A stretch of DNA of 17,141 nucleotides, taken from an uncultured bacterium (lineage in GTDB: Bacteria; Bacillota; Clostridia; Oscillospirales; Acutalibacteraceae). A model generated the notes under the pieces. It was not told the DNA's origin, did no database searches, and saw only the letters and a list, made by a program, of their open reading frames with translations. Location of the stretch: assembly GCA_905215055.1 (NCBI GenBank), contig CAJMOH010000052.1, forward strand, positions 1 through 17,141. Reading direction: 5' to 3'. Position 1 is the stretch's first letter. Each line of letters begins with the position of its first letter. The position numbers and the translations under genes were made by a program. Shown here in pieces: positions 9,099-15,250 of the stretch.

Positions 9099-10283
9099 AT
9101 GGAACAATCAGCTCAGTTTTTTTTCAGCCCCGAAAACCGCGTGGCCCCTCTGGGAATTGTGGCCCTTAACGGCGCAGAGGAGCTGGCCGACAAGATCGAA
9201 GACCATCTGCTGCGCTGGGCAAACCAGGCGGGGATGAACATCGACAGCTTTCGCATTGGCTGCAGCTGCCCCCGGTTTTCCTCGGGAGACGGCAAGGGCA
9301 TTTTAAGCAGCTCTGTGCGGGGCTATGACCTGTACTTTGTGGTGGATGTGGGCAATTACAGCTGCACCTACAAGTATTTTGGCCAGGAAAACCACATGTC
9401 TCCAGACGACCACTATCAGGACCTGAAGCGGCTGATCCAGGCCGCCATGGGCAAGGCCCACCGAATTACCGTGGTGATGCCCCTGCTGTATGGCGGGCGG
9501 CAGCACCGCAGAAGCTATCGGGAGTCTCTGGACTGCGCCTTTGCCCTTCAGGAGCTGCGGCACATGGGCGTGGACAACGTGGTCACCTTTGACGCCCACG
9601 ACCCCCGGGTGCAGAACGCTGTGCCCCTGATGAGCTTTGACAACCTGATGCCCTCCTATCAGGTGCTGAAAACCATGTTCCGGGCTTTTCCGGACATCTC
9701 CACCGAGCGGGAGGACTTTATGATTGTCTCTCCCGACGAGGGCGCCCTGAACCGGAACATGTACTACGCCTCTGTGCTGGGGGTGGAGCTGGGCATGTTC
9801 TACAAGCGCCGGGATTACTCCCGGGTGGTAGACGGCCGCAACCCCATTGTGGCCCACGAGTATCTGGGCAGCGATGTGGCGGGCAAGGACGTGTTTGTCT
9901 CTGACGACATCATTTCTTCCGGCGAGTCCATGCTGGACATTGCCTACAACCTGAAGGAGCGCAAGGCCCGGCGGATTTTCACCTATGCCACCTACGCCAT
10001 CTTCACCAACGGCCTGGAGACCTTTGACAAGGCCTATCAGGAGGGCGTTATCGACGGGGTGTTTGGCTCCAACCTGACCTACCGCACCGAGGAGCTGAAG
10101 AACCGTCCCTGGTTCTACGAGGTGGACGTATCCAAGTATATCGCCTACTTTATCAGCGCCCTGAACCACGACATGTCGGTTTCCGCCATGATCGATCCCC
10201 ATGAGAAGATCAATGCCCTGCTGGAACGCCGCCGCCGGGAGCGCAGCTTGCAGCAAGGCGCCCAGCTGACCTTTGACAAATAA
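9099..10283 (+). CDS. divergent ribose-phosphate pyrophosphokinase (PRPP synthetase family)
   Basis: Related to PRPP synthetase, which makes PRPP from ribose-5-phosphate and ATP for nucleotide, His and Trp synthesis. Family landmarks: CPRFSSGDGKG 57-67 (classical GRFSDGE), VRGYDLYFV 73-81, YGGRQHRR 131-138 (classical YARQDR), TFDAHDPRVQ 163-172 (classical DLHAxQIQ), VSPDEGALNR 210-219, a Lys/Arg loop YKRRDYSR 235-242, and the PRPP loop DDIISSGES 269-277, where classical enzymes have DDxxxTGGT. At 394 residues it is about 80 longer than ordinary PrsA, with extra sequence near the start and at 180-260. A ribosome site (AAAGGAAAGG) precedes ATG 9099. The upstream 208-base gap holds two weak hairpins (9031-9050, 9062-9080) and no clear promoter. 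The fold assignment is firm. Whether it is the housekeeping enzyme or a specialised paralogue is open. Confidence 0.85.
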   Translation: MEQSAQFFFSPENRVAPLGIVALNGAEELADKIEDHLLRWANQAGMNIDSFRIGCSCPRFSSGDGKGILSSSVRGYDLYFVVDVGNYSCTYKYFGQENHMSPDDHYQDLKRLIQAAMGKAHRITVVMPLLYGGRQHRRSYRESLDCAFALQELRHMGVDNVVTFDAHDPRVQNAVPLMSFDNLMPSYQVLKTMFRAFPDISTEREDFMIVSPDEGALNRNMYYASVLGVELGMFYKRRDYSRVVDGRNPIVAHEYLGSDVAGKDVFVSDDIISSGESMLDIAYNLKERKARRIFTYATYAIFTNGLETFDKAYQEGVIDGVFGSNLTYRTEELKNRPWFYEVDVSKYIAYFISALNHDMSVSAMIDPHEKINALLERRRRERSLQQGAQLTFDK

Positions 10284-10295
10284 ACGCGGCCAAGG

Positions 10296-10328
10296 AGGCT
10301 GCCGCCAAGCGGCAGTCTCTTTTTTTTC
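10296..10328 (+). terminator. intrinsic terminator of the prs-like gene
   Basis: AGGCTGCCGC (10296-10305) pairs with GCGGCAGTCT (10309-10318) across a CAA loop (one G-U pair). A T-rich tract runs to 10328. Confidence 0.92.
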
Positions 10329-10352
10329 CGGGAAACGGAGGAAAAAAGGAGT

Positions 10353-10381
10353 TTACAAATTTCCCAAAAGCGCATATAATA
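10353..10381 (+). promoter_or_regulatory. promoter of the cysE-cysS operon
   Basis: TTTACA (10353-10358), 17 bases, and a perfect TATAAT (10376-10381). Transcription would start near 10388, just before the T-box stem I. Confidence 0.85.
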
Positions 10382-10387
10382 AGGACA

Positions 10388-10618
10388 AATGCTGAGAAGG
10401 AAAGAAGTACCCGTCCGCCTGGAAACCAGAGAGCAGGGGCCGCCGGCTGCAAGCCCCCGCCAGAGGAAGAGCGGGGAAATGCGTTCTGGAGCAGGCGGGG
10501 GGAAATCCCCGCACGGGGGGAGCCGTTATCCTCCAAACAAGCCCAAAGCGAAGTGGGACCGCGAGTGAGTATCGCCTTCGCAGACGTGTTGCGCGTCTGC
10601 GGGGGCGTTTTTATTTTC
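10388..10618 (+). ncRNA. T-box riboswitch, cysteine type, upstream of cysE-cysS
   Basis: This leader senses uncharged tRNA and controls read-through into cysE-cysS. Stem I runs from about 10391 (GCT) to 10492 (AGC), with the AGTA of the specifier-loop S-turn at about 10407. CCCG/CGGG pairing above it faces GGGGAAATGC. The likely specifier is TGC (Cys) at 10480-10482. Another hairpin, GCGGGG 10495-10500 with CCCCGC 10507-10512, follows. The antiterminator is complete: GCGAAG (10548-10553) pairs with CTTCGC (10576-10581), a 7-nt T-box bulge TGGGACC lies at 10554-10560, and GCG/CGC closes the upper helix (10561-10563 with 10573-10575). The antiterminator's right arm is shared with the terminator stem, so the two are mutually exclusive. 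Cysteine specificity agrees with the downstream genes. Confidence 0.95.
10573..10618 (+). terminator. T-box regulatory terminator
   Basis: Bases 10573-10586 pair with 10594-10607 in a 14-bp stem (two G-U pairs) with a 7-nt loop. TTTTTATTTT follows. It shares 10573-10581 with the antiterminator. Confidence 0.93.
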
Positions 10619-10638
10619 TTGAGAAAGGGGATGCTGCC

Positions 10639-11298
10639 ATGTTCCGCACATTAAAGGAGGACCTGGACGCGGTGATGGAACGGGACCCTGCCGCCCGCTC
10701 CCGGCTGGAGGTGTTTTTTCTCTATTCCGGGTTCAAGGCGGTGCGCTCCCACCGGCGGGCCAACTGGTGCTACCGGCACAACCTGAAATTTTTGGCCAGG
10801 TGGATTTCCCAGCGCTCGCGAAAAAAGACGGGGATTGAGATCCACCCCGCCGCCCAGATTGGGAAGGGGTTGTTTATCGACCACGGCATGGGAGTGGTCA
10901 TTGGAGAGACCGCCCAGATCGGCGACAACTGCACGCTCTATCAGGGCGTAACCCTGGGGGGCACCGGCAAGGACCAGGGCAAGCGCCATCCCACCCTGGG
11001 GGACAACGTGCTGGTGGGCGCCGGCGCCAAGGTGCTGGGACCCTTCACCGTGGGGGACAACGCCCGGGTGGCCGCGGGGGCCGTGGTGCTGAACGCGGTG
11101 CCGCCCAACGCCACCGCCGTGGGCGTTCCGGCCCGGGTGGTGCGCATTGACGGCAAGCGGGTGGAGCATCCCAGCCAGCAGCTGGACCAGATCCATGTGG
11201 CGGACCCGGTGAGCATGGAGCTGTGCCGCCTGCGGGGAGAGCTGGAACGCCTGCAAAAGCGGGTCAGCCAGCTGGACAAAAAGGAACAGGAACACTGA
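10639..11298 (+). CDS. cysE: serine O-acetyltransferase
   Basis: Acetylates L-serine with acetyl-CoA to O-acetylserine, the precursor of cysteine. It has 219 residues, the short Bacillus-type form that lacks most of the N-terminal domain of the enterobacterial enzyme. After a helical N-terminus (1-65), a left-handed beta-helix of hexapeptide repeats runs from about 66 to 170. His82 in FIDHGMG and His117 in KRHPTLGD are the expected active-site histidines, and VTLGGTGK (104-111) and GVPARVV (162-168) are family signatures. The C-terminal tail (about 190-219) is charged and probably a short coiled coil. ATG 10639 is 8 bases after AAAGGGG. It is the first gene of the T-box operon, with cysS 36 bases downstream. 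Confidence 0.95.
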   Translation: MFRTLKEDLDAVMERDPAARSRLEVFFLYSGFKAVRSHRRANWCYRHNLKFLARWISQRSRKKTGIEIHPAAQIGKGLFIDHGMGVVIGETAQIGDNCTLYQGVTLGGTGKDQGKRHPTLGDNVLVGAGAKVLGPFTVGDNARVAAGAVVLNAVPPNATAVGVPARVVRIDGKRVEHPSQQLDQIHVADPVSMELCRLRGELERLQKRVSQLDKKEQEH

Positions 11299-11334
11299 AA
11301 ACCGCCGGGGATTTCCCGGGAAAGGATGAGATAG

Positions 11335-12795
11335 ATGGAACTGTACAACACGCTTACCCAGAAAAAAGAGGAATTTGTCCCCCACACGCCGGGACAGGTG
11401 AAGATGTACACCTGCGGCCCCACGGTGTACCACTATGCCCACATTGGCAACCTGCGGTCCTACATCATGGAGGACGTGCTGGAGAAGTATCTGCGCTACG
11501 CCGGGTATCAGGTGGACCGGGTGATGAACATCACCGACGTGGGGCACCTGTCCAGCGACGCGGACACCGGCGAGGACAAGATGCTGGCCGGCGCCCGCCG
11601 GGAGCACAAGACCGTGCTGGAGATTGCCAAATTCTACACCGACGCCTTTTTTGCCGACTGCCAGAAGCTGAACATCCGCAAGCCGGACACGGTGGTGCCT
11701 GCCACCACCCGCGTCCCGGACTTCATCCACATGGTGGAGACTTTGCTGGAGAAGGGCTATGCCTACCAGGCTGGGGGCAACGTGTACTTCGACACCAGCA
11801 AGCTGGAGAACTACTACGTCTTTGGCAACCAGAGCGGCGAGGACCTGGCCGTGGGCGTCCGGGACAGCGTGGAGGAGGACCAGAACAAGCGGAACAAAAC
11901 CGACTTTGTGCTGTGGTTTACCAAGTCCAAGTTTGAGGACCAGGAGCTGAAGTGGGACTCTCCCTGGGGCCTGGGCTATCCCGGCTGGCACATTGAGTGC
12001 AGCGCCATCTCCGTGAAGGAGCTGGGGGAGTATCTGGACATCCACTGCGGCGGCATTGACAACGCCTTTCCCCACCACACCAACGAGATCGCCCAGAGTG
12101 AAGCCTACCTGGGCCACCCCTGGTGCAAATACTGGTTCCATGTGCTGCACCTCAACGATGCCCGGGGCAAGATGAGCAAGTCCAAGGGGGGCTTTCTCAC
12201 CGTGTCTCTGCTGGAGGAGAAGGGCTATGATCCCCTGGTGTACCGGCTGTTCTGCCTGCAGTCTCACTACCGCAAGCCCCTGACCTTCTCCTTTGAGAGC
12301 CTGGACAACGCCGCTCAGGCCTATCAGAAGCTGGTGCAGCGCATTGCCGCCCTGTCCAAAGAGGGGCAGCCAGAGGCGGACGCTGTCAAGCCCTATCAGG
12401 AGAAATTCAAAGAGGCCCTGGGCAACGACCTGAACACCTCCCTGGGGCTGACCGTGCTGTACGACGTGCTGAAGGCAACCCTCTCCGACGCTGACAAGCG
12501 GTATCTGGTGGAGGACTTTGACCAGGTGTTGTCCCTGGGGCTGCTGGAGGCGGCGGAGAAGGCCCAAAAGCCTGCCGGGAAGGAGCTGTCCCCCGAGGAA
12601 AAAGCGGAGATTGAGGCGCTCATCCAAAAGCGGGCGGAAGCCCGCAAGGCCAAGGACTGGGCTACCGCCGACGCCATCCGGAACGAGCTGGCCGCCCGCC
12701 ATGTGGTGATGAAGGATACGCCAAACGGCGTAGAATGGTCCGTGCTCGGACTGAGCGATTCGCGCCACGGGGCGGCGGCTGAAGGCCGCGCCTGA
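11335..12795 (+). CDS. cysS: cysteinyl-tRNA synthetase
   Basis: Charges tRNA-Cys in the cytoplasm. It is a class I synthetase of 486 residues. The HIGH-type motif is HIGN at 36-39 and KMSKS is at 279-283. The zinc ligands expected for CysRS are present: Cys27, Cys222, His247 and Glu251. A helical anticodon-binding region ends near 468 with the usual DTPNGVEW. After Trp468 the protein continues for 18 residues encoded by an intergenic repeat that begins at 12737, and the repeat also supplies the TGA stop at 12793. This tail is therefore probably acquired, and the original stop lost. ATG 11335 has an AAAGGATG ribosome site. The cysE-cysS order under one T-box is well known in Firmicutes. Confidence 0.96.
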   Translation: MELYNTLTQKKEEFVPHTPGQVKMYTCGPTVYHYAHIGNLRSYIMEDVLEKYLRYAGYQVDRVMNITDVGHLSSDADTGEDKMLAGARREHKTVLEIAKFYTDAFFADCQKLNIRKPDTVVPATTRVPDFIHMVETLLEKGYAYQAGGNVYFDTSKLENYYVFGNQSGEDLAVGVRDSVEEDQNKRNKTDFVLWFTKSKFEDQELKWDSPWGLGYPGWHIECSAISVKELGEYLDIHCGGIDNAFPHHTNEIAQSEAYLGHPWCKYWFHVLHLNDARGKMSKSKGGFLTVSLLEEKGYDPLVYRLFCLQSHYRKPLTFSFESLDNAAQAYQKLVQRIAALSKEGQPEADAVKPYQEKFKEALGNDLNTSLGLTVLYDVLKATLSDADKRYLVEDFDQVLSLGLLEAAEKAQKPAGKELSPEEKAEIEALIQKRAEARKAKDWATADAIRNELAARHVVMKDTPNGVEWSVLGLSDSRHGAAAEGRA

Positions 12796-12822
12796 TAAAA
12801 AGGTGAAAGCGCGTGCGCGCCG
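12737..12822. repeat. intergenic repeat, copy A (overlaps the cysS 3' end)
   Basis: The copy begins with GGTCCGTGCTCGGACTGAGC (12737-12756), which recurs exactly at 13068-13087. Bases 12758-12822 recur at 12878-12942 with one mismatch (T12804/C12924). The unit holds hairpins GCTC/GAGC and GCGGC/GCCGC and a CGCGTGCGCG palindrome. It overlaps the last 20 codons of cysS. Confidence 0.9.
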
Positions 12823-12877
12823 TAGGGCCAAAGGCCCGGAGGCGGATAAAAGTTTTTGTGCGTGCCCGCACGGGGCA

Positions 12878-12942
12878 ATTCGCGCCACGGGGCGGCGGCT
12901 GAAGGCCGCGCCTGATAAAAAGGCGAAAGCGCGTGCGCGCCG
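12878..12942. repeat. intergenic repeat, copy B
   Basis: The 65 bases match copy A at a distance of exactly 120 bases with a single mismatch. Between the copies, GGGCC/GGCCC and GTGCG/CGCAC form two more short hairpins. Confidence 0.92.
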
Positions 12943-12964
12943 AAGGCGGGTAAAGTTTTTTGGT

Positions 12965-12988
12965 GAAGCTTTTTTTCAAAAAAGCTTC
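12965..12988. repeat. HindIII-type A/T palindrome
   Basis: GAAGCTTTTTT and AAAAAAGCTTC form an 11-bp inverted repeat separated by two bases (T, C). The centre is a T-run facing an A-run, so as RNA it would make a stem without a useful terminator tail. It follows directly on repeat copy B. Confidence 0.7.
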
Positions 12989-13067
12989 GACCTTAAATGC
13001 GCGCAGCGCATGAGAGAAACCAGCGAGCGGGGCGCACGCGCCGCAGGCGATAGCCCCGAGAGCGGCC

Positions 13068-13102
13068 GGTCCGTGCTCGGACTGAGCAAGCCGCGCCACG
13101 GG
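13068..13102. repeat. intergenic repeat, partial copy C
   Basis: Twenty bases at 13068-13087 are identical to the start of copy A. After a short diverged stretch CGCGCCACGGG matches again, and then similarity is lost. Confidence 0.75.
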
Positions 13103-13159
13103 CAGCTCGCTTCGCTCGTGCTCTGCGAGAGATTAGTACACGTCTGCGGCGCTCATTTT

Positions 13160-13185
13160 GCCGGACCCTTTCCGGCTTCTTTCTT
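13160..13185 (+). terminator. possible intrinsic terminator
   Basis: GCCGGA (13160-13165) and TCCGGC (13171-13176) pair across a 5-base loop, followed by a pyrimidine tract TTCTTTCTT. It could end transcription from cysE-cysS, about 370 bases after the cysS stop. The tail is interrupted by C, so it would be of moderate strength. Confidence 0.45.
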
Positions 13186-13211
13186 GTAGCAAACGGCCCC
13201 TCCCGCGCAAG

Positions 13212-13496
13212 CGAGGCAACGTCTCGATAACTGTCCGCGCGCCCTTAGCGCGCGCCCCGCGACTTGACAGCGGAGGCACTCCGCCGGTGCGTGGCCGCAC
13301 GGGCCAAGCCGCCCTCTCGCCTTCGGCAAGGGCGGGGAGCTGCGCTCCAGGCATGCCGGCTTCTTGCGTTCCGCAAGGCCGGAAAGGTCCCAGCGAAACC
13401 TTCGGCGCGCACGCGCGTCAGCGTCCTGCACAAGCGCGAGCGTCAGCTCGCCGCTCCGTGGCGCGAAGAGACAGCCCAGGCACTGGGCAGTTGCCC
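13212..13496. repeat. chain of short, unrelated perfect hairpins
   Basis: At least ten small inverted repeats follow one another: CGAG/CTCG 13212-13226, GCGCGC/GCGCGC 13237-13253, GCGGAG/CTCCGC 13270-13284, GTGCG/CGCAC 13287-13300, CCGCCCT/AGGGCGG 13309-13335 (with inner GCC/GGC), GGAGC/GCTCC 13336-13348, CCGGC+CTTGCG/CGCAAG+GCCGG 13356-13382, CGAA/TTCG 13394-13404, CGCGC/GCGCG 13406-13417, GCGAGC/GCTCGC 13436-13451 and GCCCAG/CTGGGC 13474-13488. Stems differ in sequence, while loops are often three bases (GCA, TTC, TGC). Confidence 0.8.
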
Positions 13497-13516
13497 CAGG
13501 GCCTGAGATGGGAAAG

Positions 13517-13673
13517 TGAGGGAGTTGGCCGAAAACCCAGTGTTTCTGCGGGTTTGGCAACTCCCCCAGGTGAGGGAGTTGAAGGGCCAAGTCCCTCAAG
13601 GAAACCGTCAACTCCCTCATGTGAGGAAGTTCGGAAACCCGCATAAAACCTAGCTTTTTTGGCAACTTCCTCA
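13517..13673. repeat. three tandem hairpins from six alternating 11-bp motifs
   Basis: TGAGGGAGTTG at 13517-13527 and 13571-13581, and TGAGGAAGTT at 13622-13631, alternate with reverse-complement copies at 13558-13568, 13609-13619 and 13663-13673. Spacers inside each pair are 27-31 bases and between pairs only 2 bases, giving a period of 51-54. Bases 13547-13568 and 13622-13643 also form a longer imperfect inverted repeat. Confidence 0.88.
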
Positions 13674-13700
13674 AATTCTTATTTCAAGTGGTCAGATCCC

Positions 13701-13729
13701 TTGACTTTACTCCATTAAAGTGATATAAC
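13701..13729 (+). promoter_or_regulatory. promoter of the M28 peptidase gene
   Basis: TTGACT (13701-13706), 17 bases, then TATAAC (13724-13729). Both hexamers match consensus at five of six positions. Transcription would start near 13736, about 72 bases before the start codon. Confidence 0.8.
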
Positions 13730-13742
13730 TAATAGGAGATGC

Positions 13743-13776
13743 AAAGGCCCGGCGGCGGCAGCGCCCCGGGCTTTTT
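13743..13776 (+). terminator. terminator-like hairpin in the M28 leader
   Basis: GCCCGG (13747-13752) pairs with CCGGGC (13766-13771), with inner GGCG/CGCC pairing and five T at 13772-13776. It lies only about 10 bases after the predicted transcription start and 30 bases before the M28 start, so it would act as an attenuator or end a very short RNA. Confidence 0.7.
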
Positions 13777-13807
13777 GTACAGGGAATAGCAAAGGAGGAA
13801 ATCTACC

Positions 13808-15088
13808 ATGGAAATTTGTGGGAAGCGGGAAATGGAGCTGCTGGAGAAAATCGGCTTTACCCGCATTGCCGGCTCTCCCGAGGAGGAGAAGGCCGCCCAA
13901 ATCTTAAAGGCGGAGTGCGACGCCATTGGCGTGCCTGCCATCATCGAGCCCTTTGAGATTGAGCAGGGCATTGTGGAGAAGGCCGTTCTGGAGATTTTGG
14001 AGCCCTTCCACCAGGAGTATCCCGTCACCGGGTATCAGTGCGCGGAAAATACTCCCGAGGGGGGCCTGACCGCTGAGTTTGTCTATGTGGAAAACGGCAC
14101 CGACGTGGACCTGCGGGACGTGCGGGGCAAGATTGTGCTGGTCAACGGCTTTATGCGGGTGCCTCTGTTTAAGCGCTTGATGAAGGCCGGGGTGGCGGGC
14201 GTTGTCACCATGGAGGGCGAGCTGCGGGACAAGCGGGAGGAAACCGATCTCTCCACCCGGAAGCTGCGCCGGACCCTGCGGGCCTTTGGCAATGTGCCCA
14301 TGGTCCACACCCGGGTGCTGGACGCCATTGACATGGTTCGCAGAGGCGCCTGCAAGGCCCGGATGGTTTTGAAGGGCCGCACGGAGGAGTGGACCTCCCA
14401 CAACGTGGTGGCCACGGTGCTGGGTACCGAGCGTCCGGAAGAGATCATCTCCTTTGGCGCCCACTACGACTCCGTGGACTTCTCCAAGGGCGTGTTCGAC
14501 AACGGCGCCGGCAGCGTCATCAACATGGAGGTGCTGCGGTACTTCGCGGAGAATCCTCCCAAGCGCACCCTGAAATTCATGTGGTACGGCAGCGAGGAAA
14601 TCGGCCTGGAGGGCAGCTGGGCCTATGTGAAGGCTCACAAGGAGGAGCTGAAGGACCACCTGCTGATGATCAACGTGGACGTGGGCGGTCCCGTGCTGGG
14701 CGTGGACGGCATCACCGCCACGGCGGAGGAAAAGCTGGCAAGCTATCTGGAATACTTTGTGAAGATCCACGGCTTTGGCGCGGAAACCAAGCAGGGCATC
14801 TATTCCAGCGACAGCATCCCCTTTGCGGACAGCGGCATTCCCGGGGTCAACTTTACACGGTTCGGCGCTCAGGGCGCTTCCTACATTCACAACCGGTTTG
14901 ACACCCTGGACTTCCTCTCCGCCCAGGCTCTGGCCAAGACCACGGAAATTGTGCTGGCCTTCAGCAAGGAGATGGCAAACGCCGCCGTGCTGCCAGTAGA
15001 GCGGAAGATTCCCCAGAACATGGTGGAAGAGGTGGAAAAGTACCTGTACAAGAAGGAGCTTGCCGAGGCCGACGGGTGCTCCCGCTGA
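13808..15088 (+). CDS. M28 family zinc metallopeptidase (aminopeptidase) with PA-like insert
   Basis: A probable cytoplasmic peptidase of 426 residues without a signal peptide, likely releasing N-terminal amino acids from peptides. ATG 13808 follows AAAGGAGG. An N-terminal segment (1-80) is followed by a PA-like domain (about 85-195) and the M28 catalytic domain (about 197-390). The two-zinc ligand set is complete in order: His219 in GAHYDS (with Asp221), Asp231 in FDNGAGS, Glu263-Glu264 in GSEEIG (general base and ligand), Asp291 in NVDVGG, and His361 in YIHNRFD. It stands alone with its own promoter. With the Opp importer in the same window it would suit use of imported peptides, but no shared regulation is visible. 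Exact substrate preference cannot be read from sequence. Confidence 0.9.
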   Translation: MEICGKREMELLEKIGFTRIAGSPEEEKAAQILKAECDAIGVPAIIEPFEIEQGIVEKAVLEILEPFHQEYPVTGYQCAENTPEGGLTAEFVYVENGTDVDLRDVRGKIVLVNGFMRVPLFKRLMKAGVAGVVTMEGELRDKREETDLSTRKLRRTLRAFGNVPMVHTRVLDAIDMVRRGACKARMVLKGRTEEWTSHNVVATVLGTERPEEIISFGAHYDSVDFSKGVFDNGAGSVINMEVLRYFAENPPKRTLKFMWYGSEEIGLEGSWAYVKAHKEELKDHLLMINVDVGGPVLGVDGITATAEEKLASYLEYFVKIHGFGAETKQGIYSSDSIPFADSGIPGVNFTRFGAQGASYIHNRFDTLDFLSAQALAKTTEIVLAFSKEMANAAVLPVERKIPQNMVEEVEKYLYKKELAEADGCSR

Positions 15089-15091
15089 GCA

Positions 15092-15174
15092 GTAAACTGC
15101 TGAGGCAGTTTACCGAGAGAATGTCTTGGAGATTTTACAATCTCCGTTTTGCTGACGCAAAACCGCCATTCTCT
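15092..15174. repeat. palindrome cluster: hairpin plus three-way junction
   Basis: GTAAACTGC (15092-15100) pairs with GCAGTTTAC (15105-15113). Then AGAGAATG (15116-15123) pairs with CATTCTCT (15167-15174), enclosing GGAGATT/AATCTCC (15128-15145) and GTTTTGC/GCAAAAC (15146-15163). Every hairpin has a four-base loop and all stems are perfect. No T-run follows. It starts 3 bases after the M28 stop codon. Confidence 0.85.
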
Positions 15175-15201
15175 GCCGGTTGTCTTTGCCGCAGGCAAGA
15201 A

Positions 15202-15250
15202 GGCGGCTGAACGCCGCGCCTAATCAGGCCAATAGAGCGGGTGCGCGCCG
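15202..15250. repeat. intergenic repeat, diverged copy D
   Basis: The 49 bases align without gaps to 12774-12822 of copy A. The first 19 differ at one position and the last 10 are identical, but the middle has diverged (roughly three quarters identical overall). The GCGGC/GCCGC hairpin is kept. Confidence 0.7.

Larger units (their letters stand above)
12796..13807. other. 1-kb gene-free region of repeats and hairpins
   Basis: No frame here has a protein-like composition or a convincing start. The region contains repeat copies A (tail), B and C, the A/T palindrome, an ATGCGC-GCA-GCGCAT hairpin at about 12998, a possible terminator at 13160-13185, a chain of short hairpins (13212-13496), three tandem hairpins (13517-13673), and the M28 promoter and leader (13701-13807). 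Its G/C-rich part ends near 13500, after which composition becomes more balanced. Confidence 0.8.

Noticed and set aside
10651..12888. Minus-strand open frame of 745 codons opposite cysE-cysS
   Set aside because: It is a mirror of the strongly G/C-biased third positions of cysE-cysS. Its composition (His, Gln, Gly, Leu, Val rich) is typical of an antisense shadow, and the plus-strand genes carry all catalytic motifs.
12662..13099. Minus-strand 145-codon frame across the repeats
   Set aside because: It contains the same peptide twice because it reads through repeat copies A and B. It is best explained as a spurious frame made by the repeat.
13517..13673. CRISPR array
   Set aside because: Copies alternate in orientation, are only 11 bp, gaps are alternately about 30 and 2 bases, and no cas gene is present.
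13153..13674. Overlapping frames of 162 (plus) and 173 (minus) codons in the hairpin region
   Set aside because: Both are low-complexity Arg/Ala/Pro/Gly-rich translations of hairpin DNA, lacking ribosome sites and domains.
13739..13789. Possible 16-codon leader ORF before the M28 gene
   Set aside because: Its ATG is about 3 bases from the predicted transcription start and touches the only purine-rich stretch, so ribosomes could hardly start there. It also reads straight through the terminator stem.
15092..15174. tRNA or tRNA-like gene
   Set aside because: The fold has two inner hairpins rather than three arms, without the T-loop or anticodon-arm sequences and without a matching acceptor stem.
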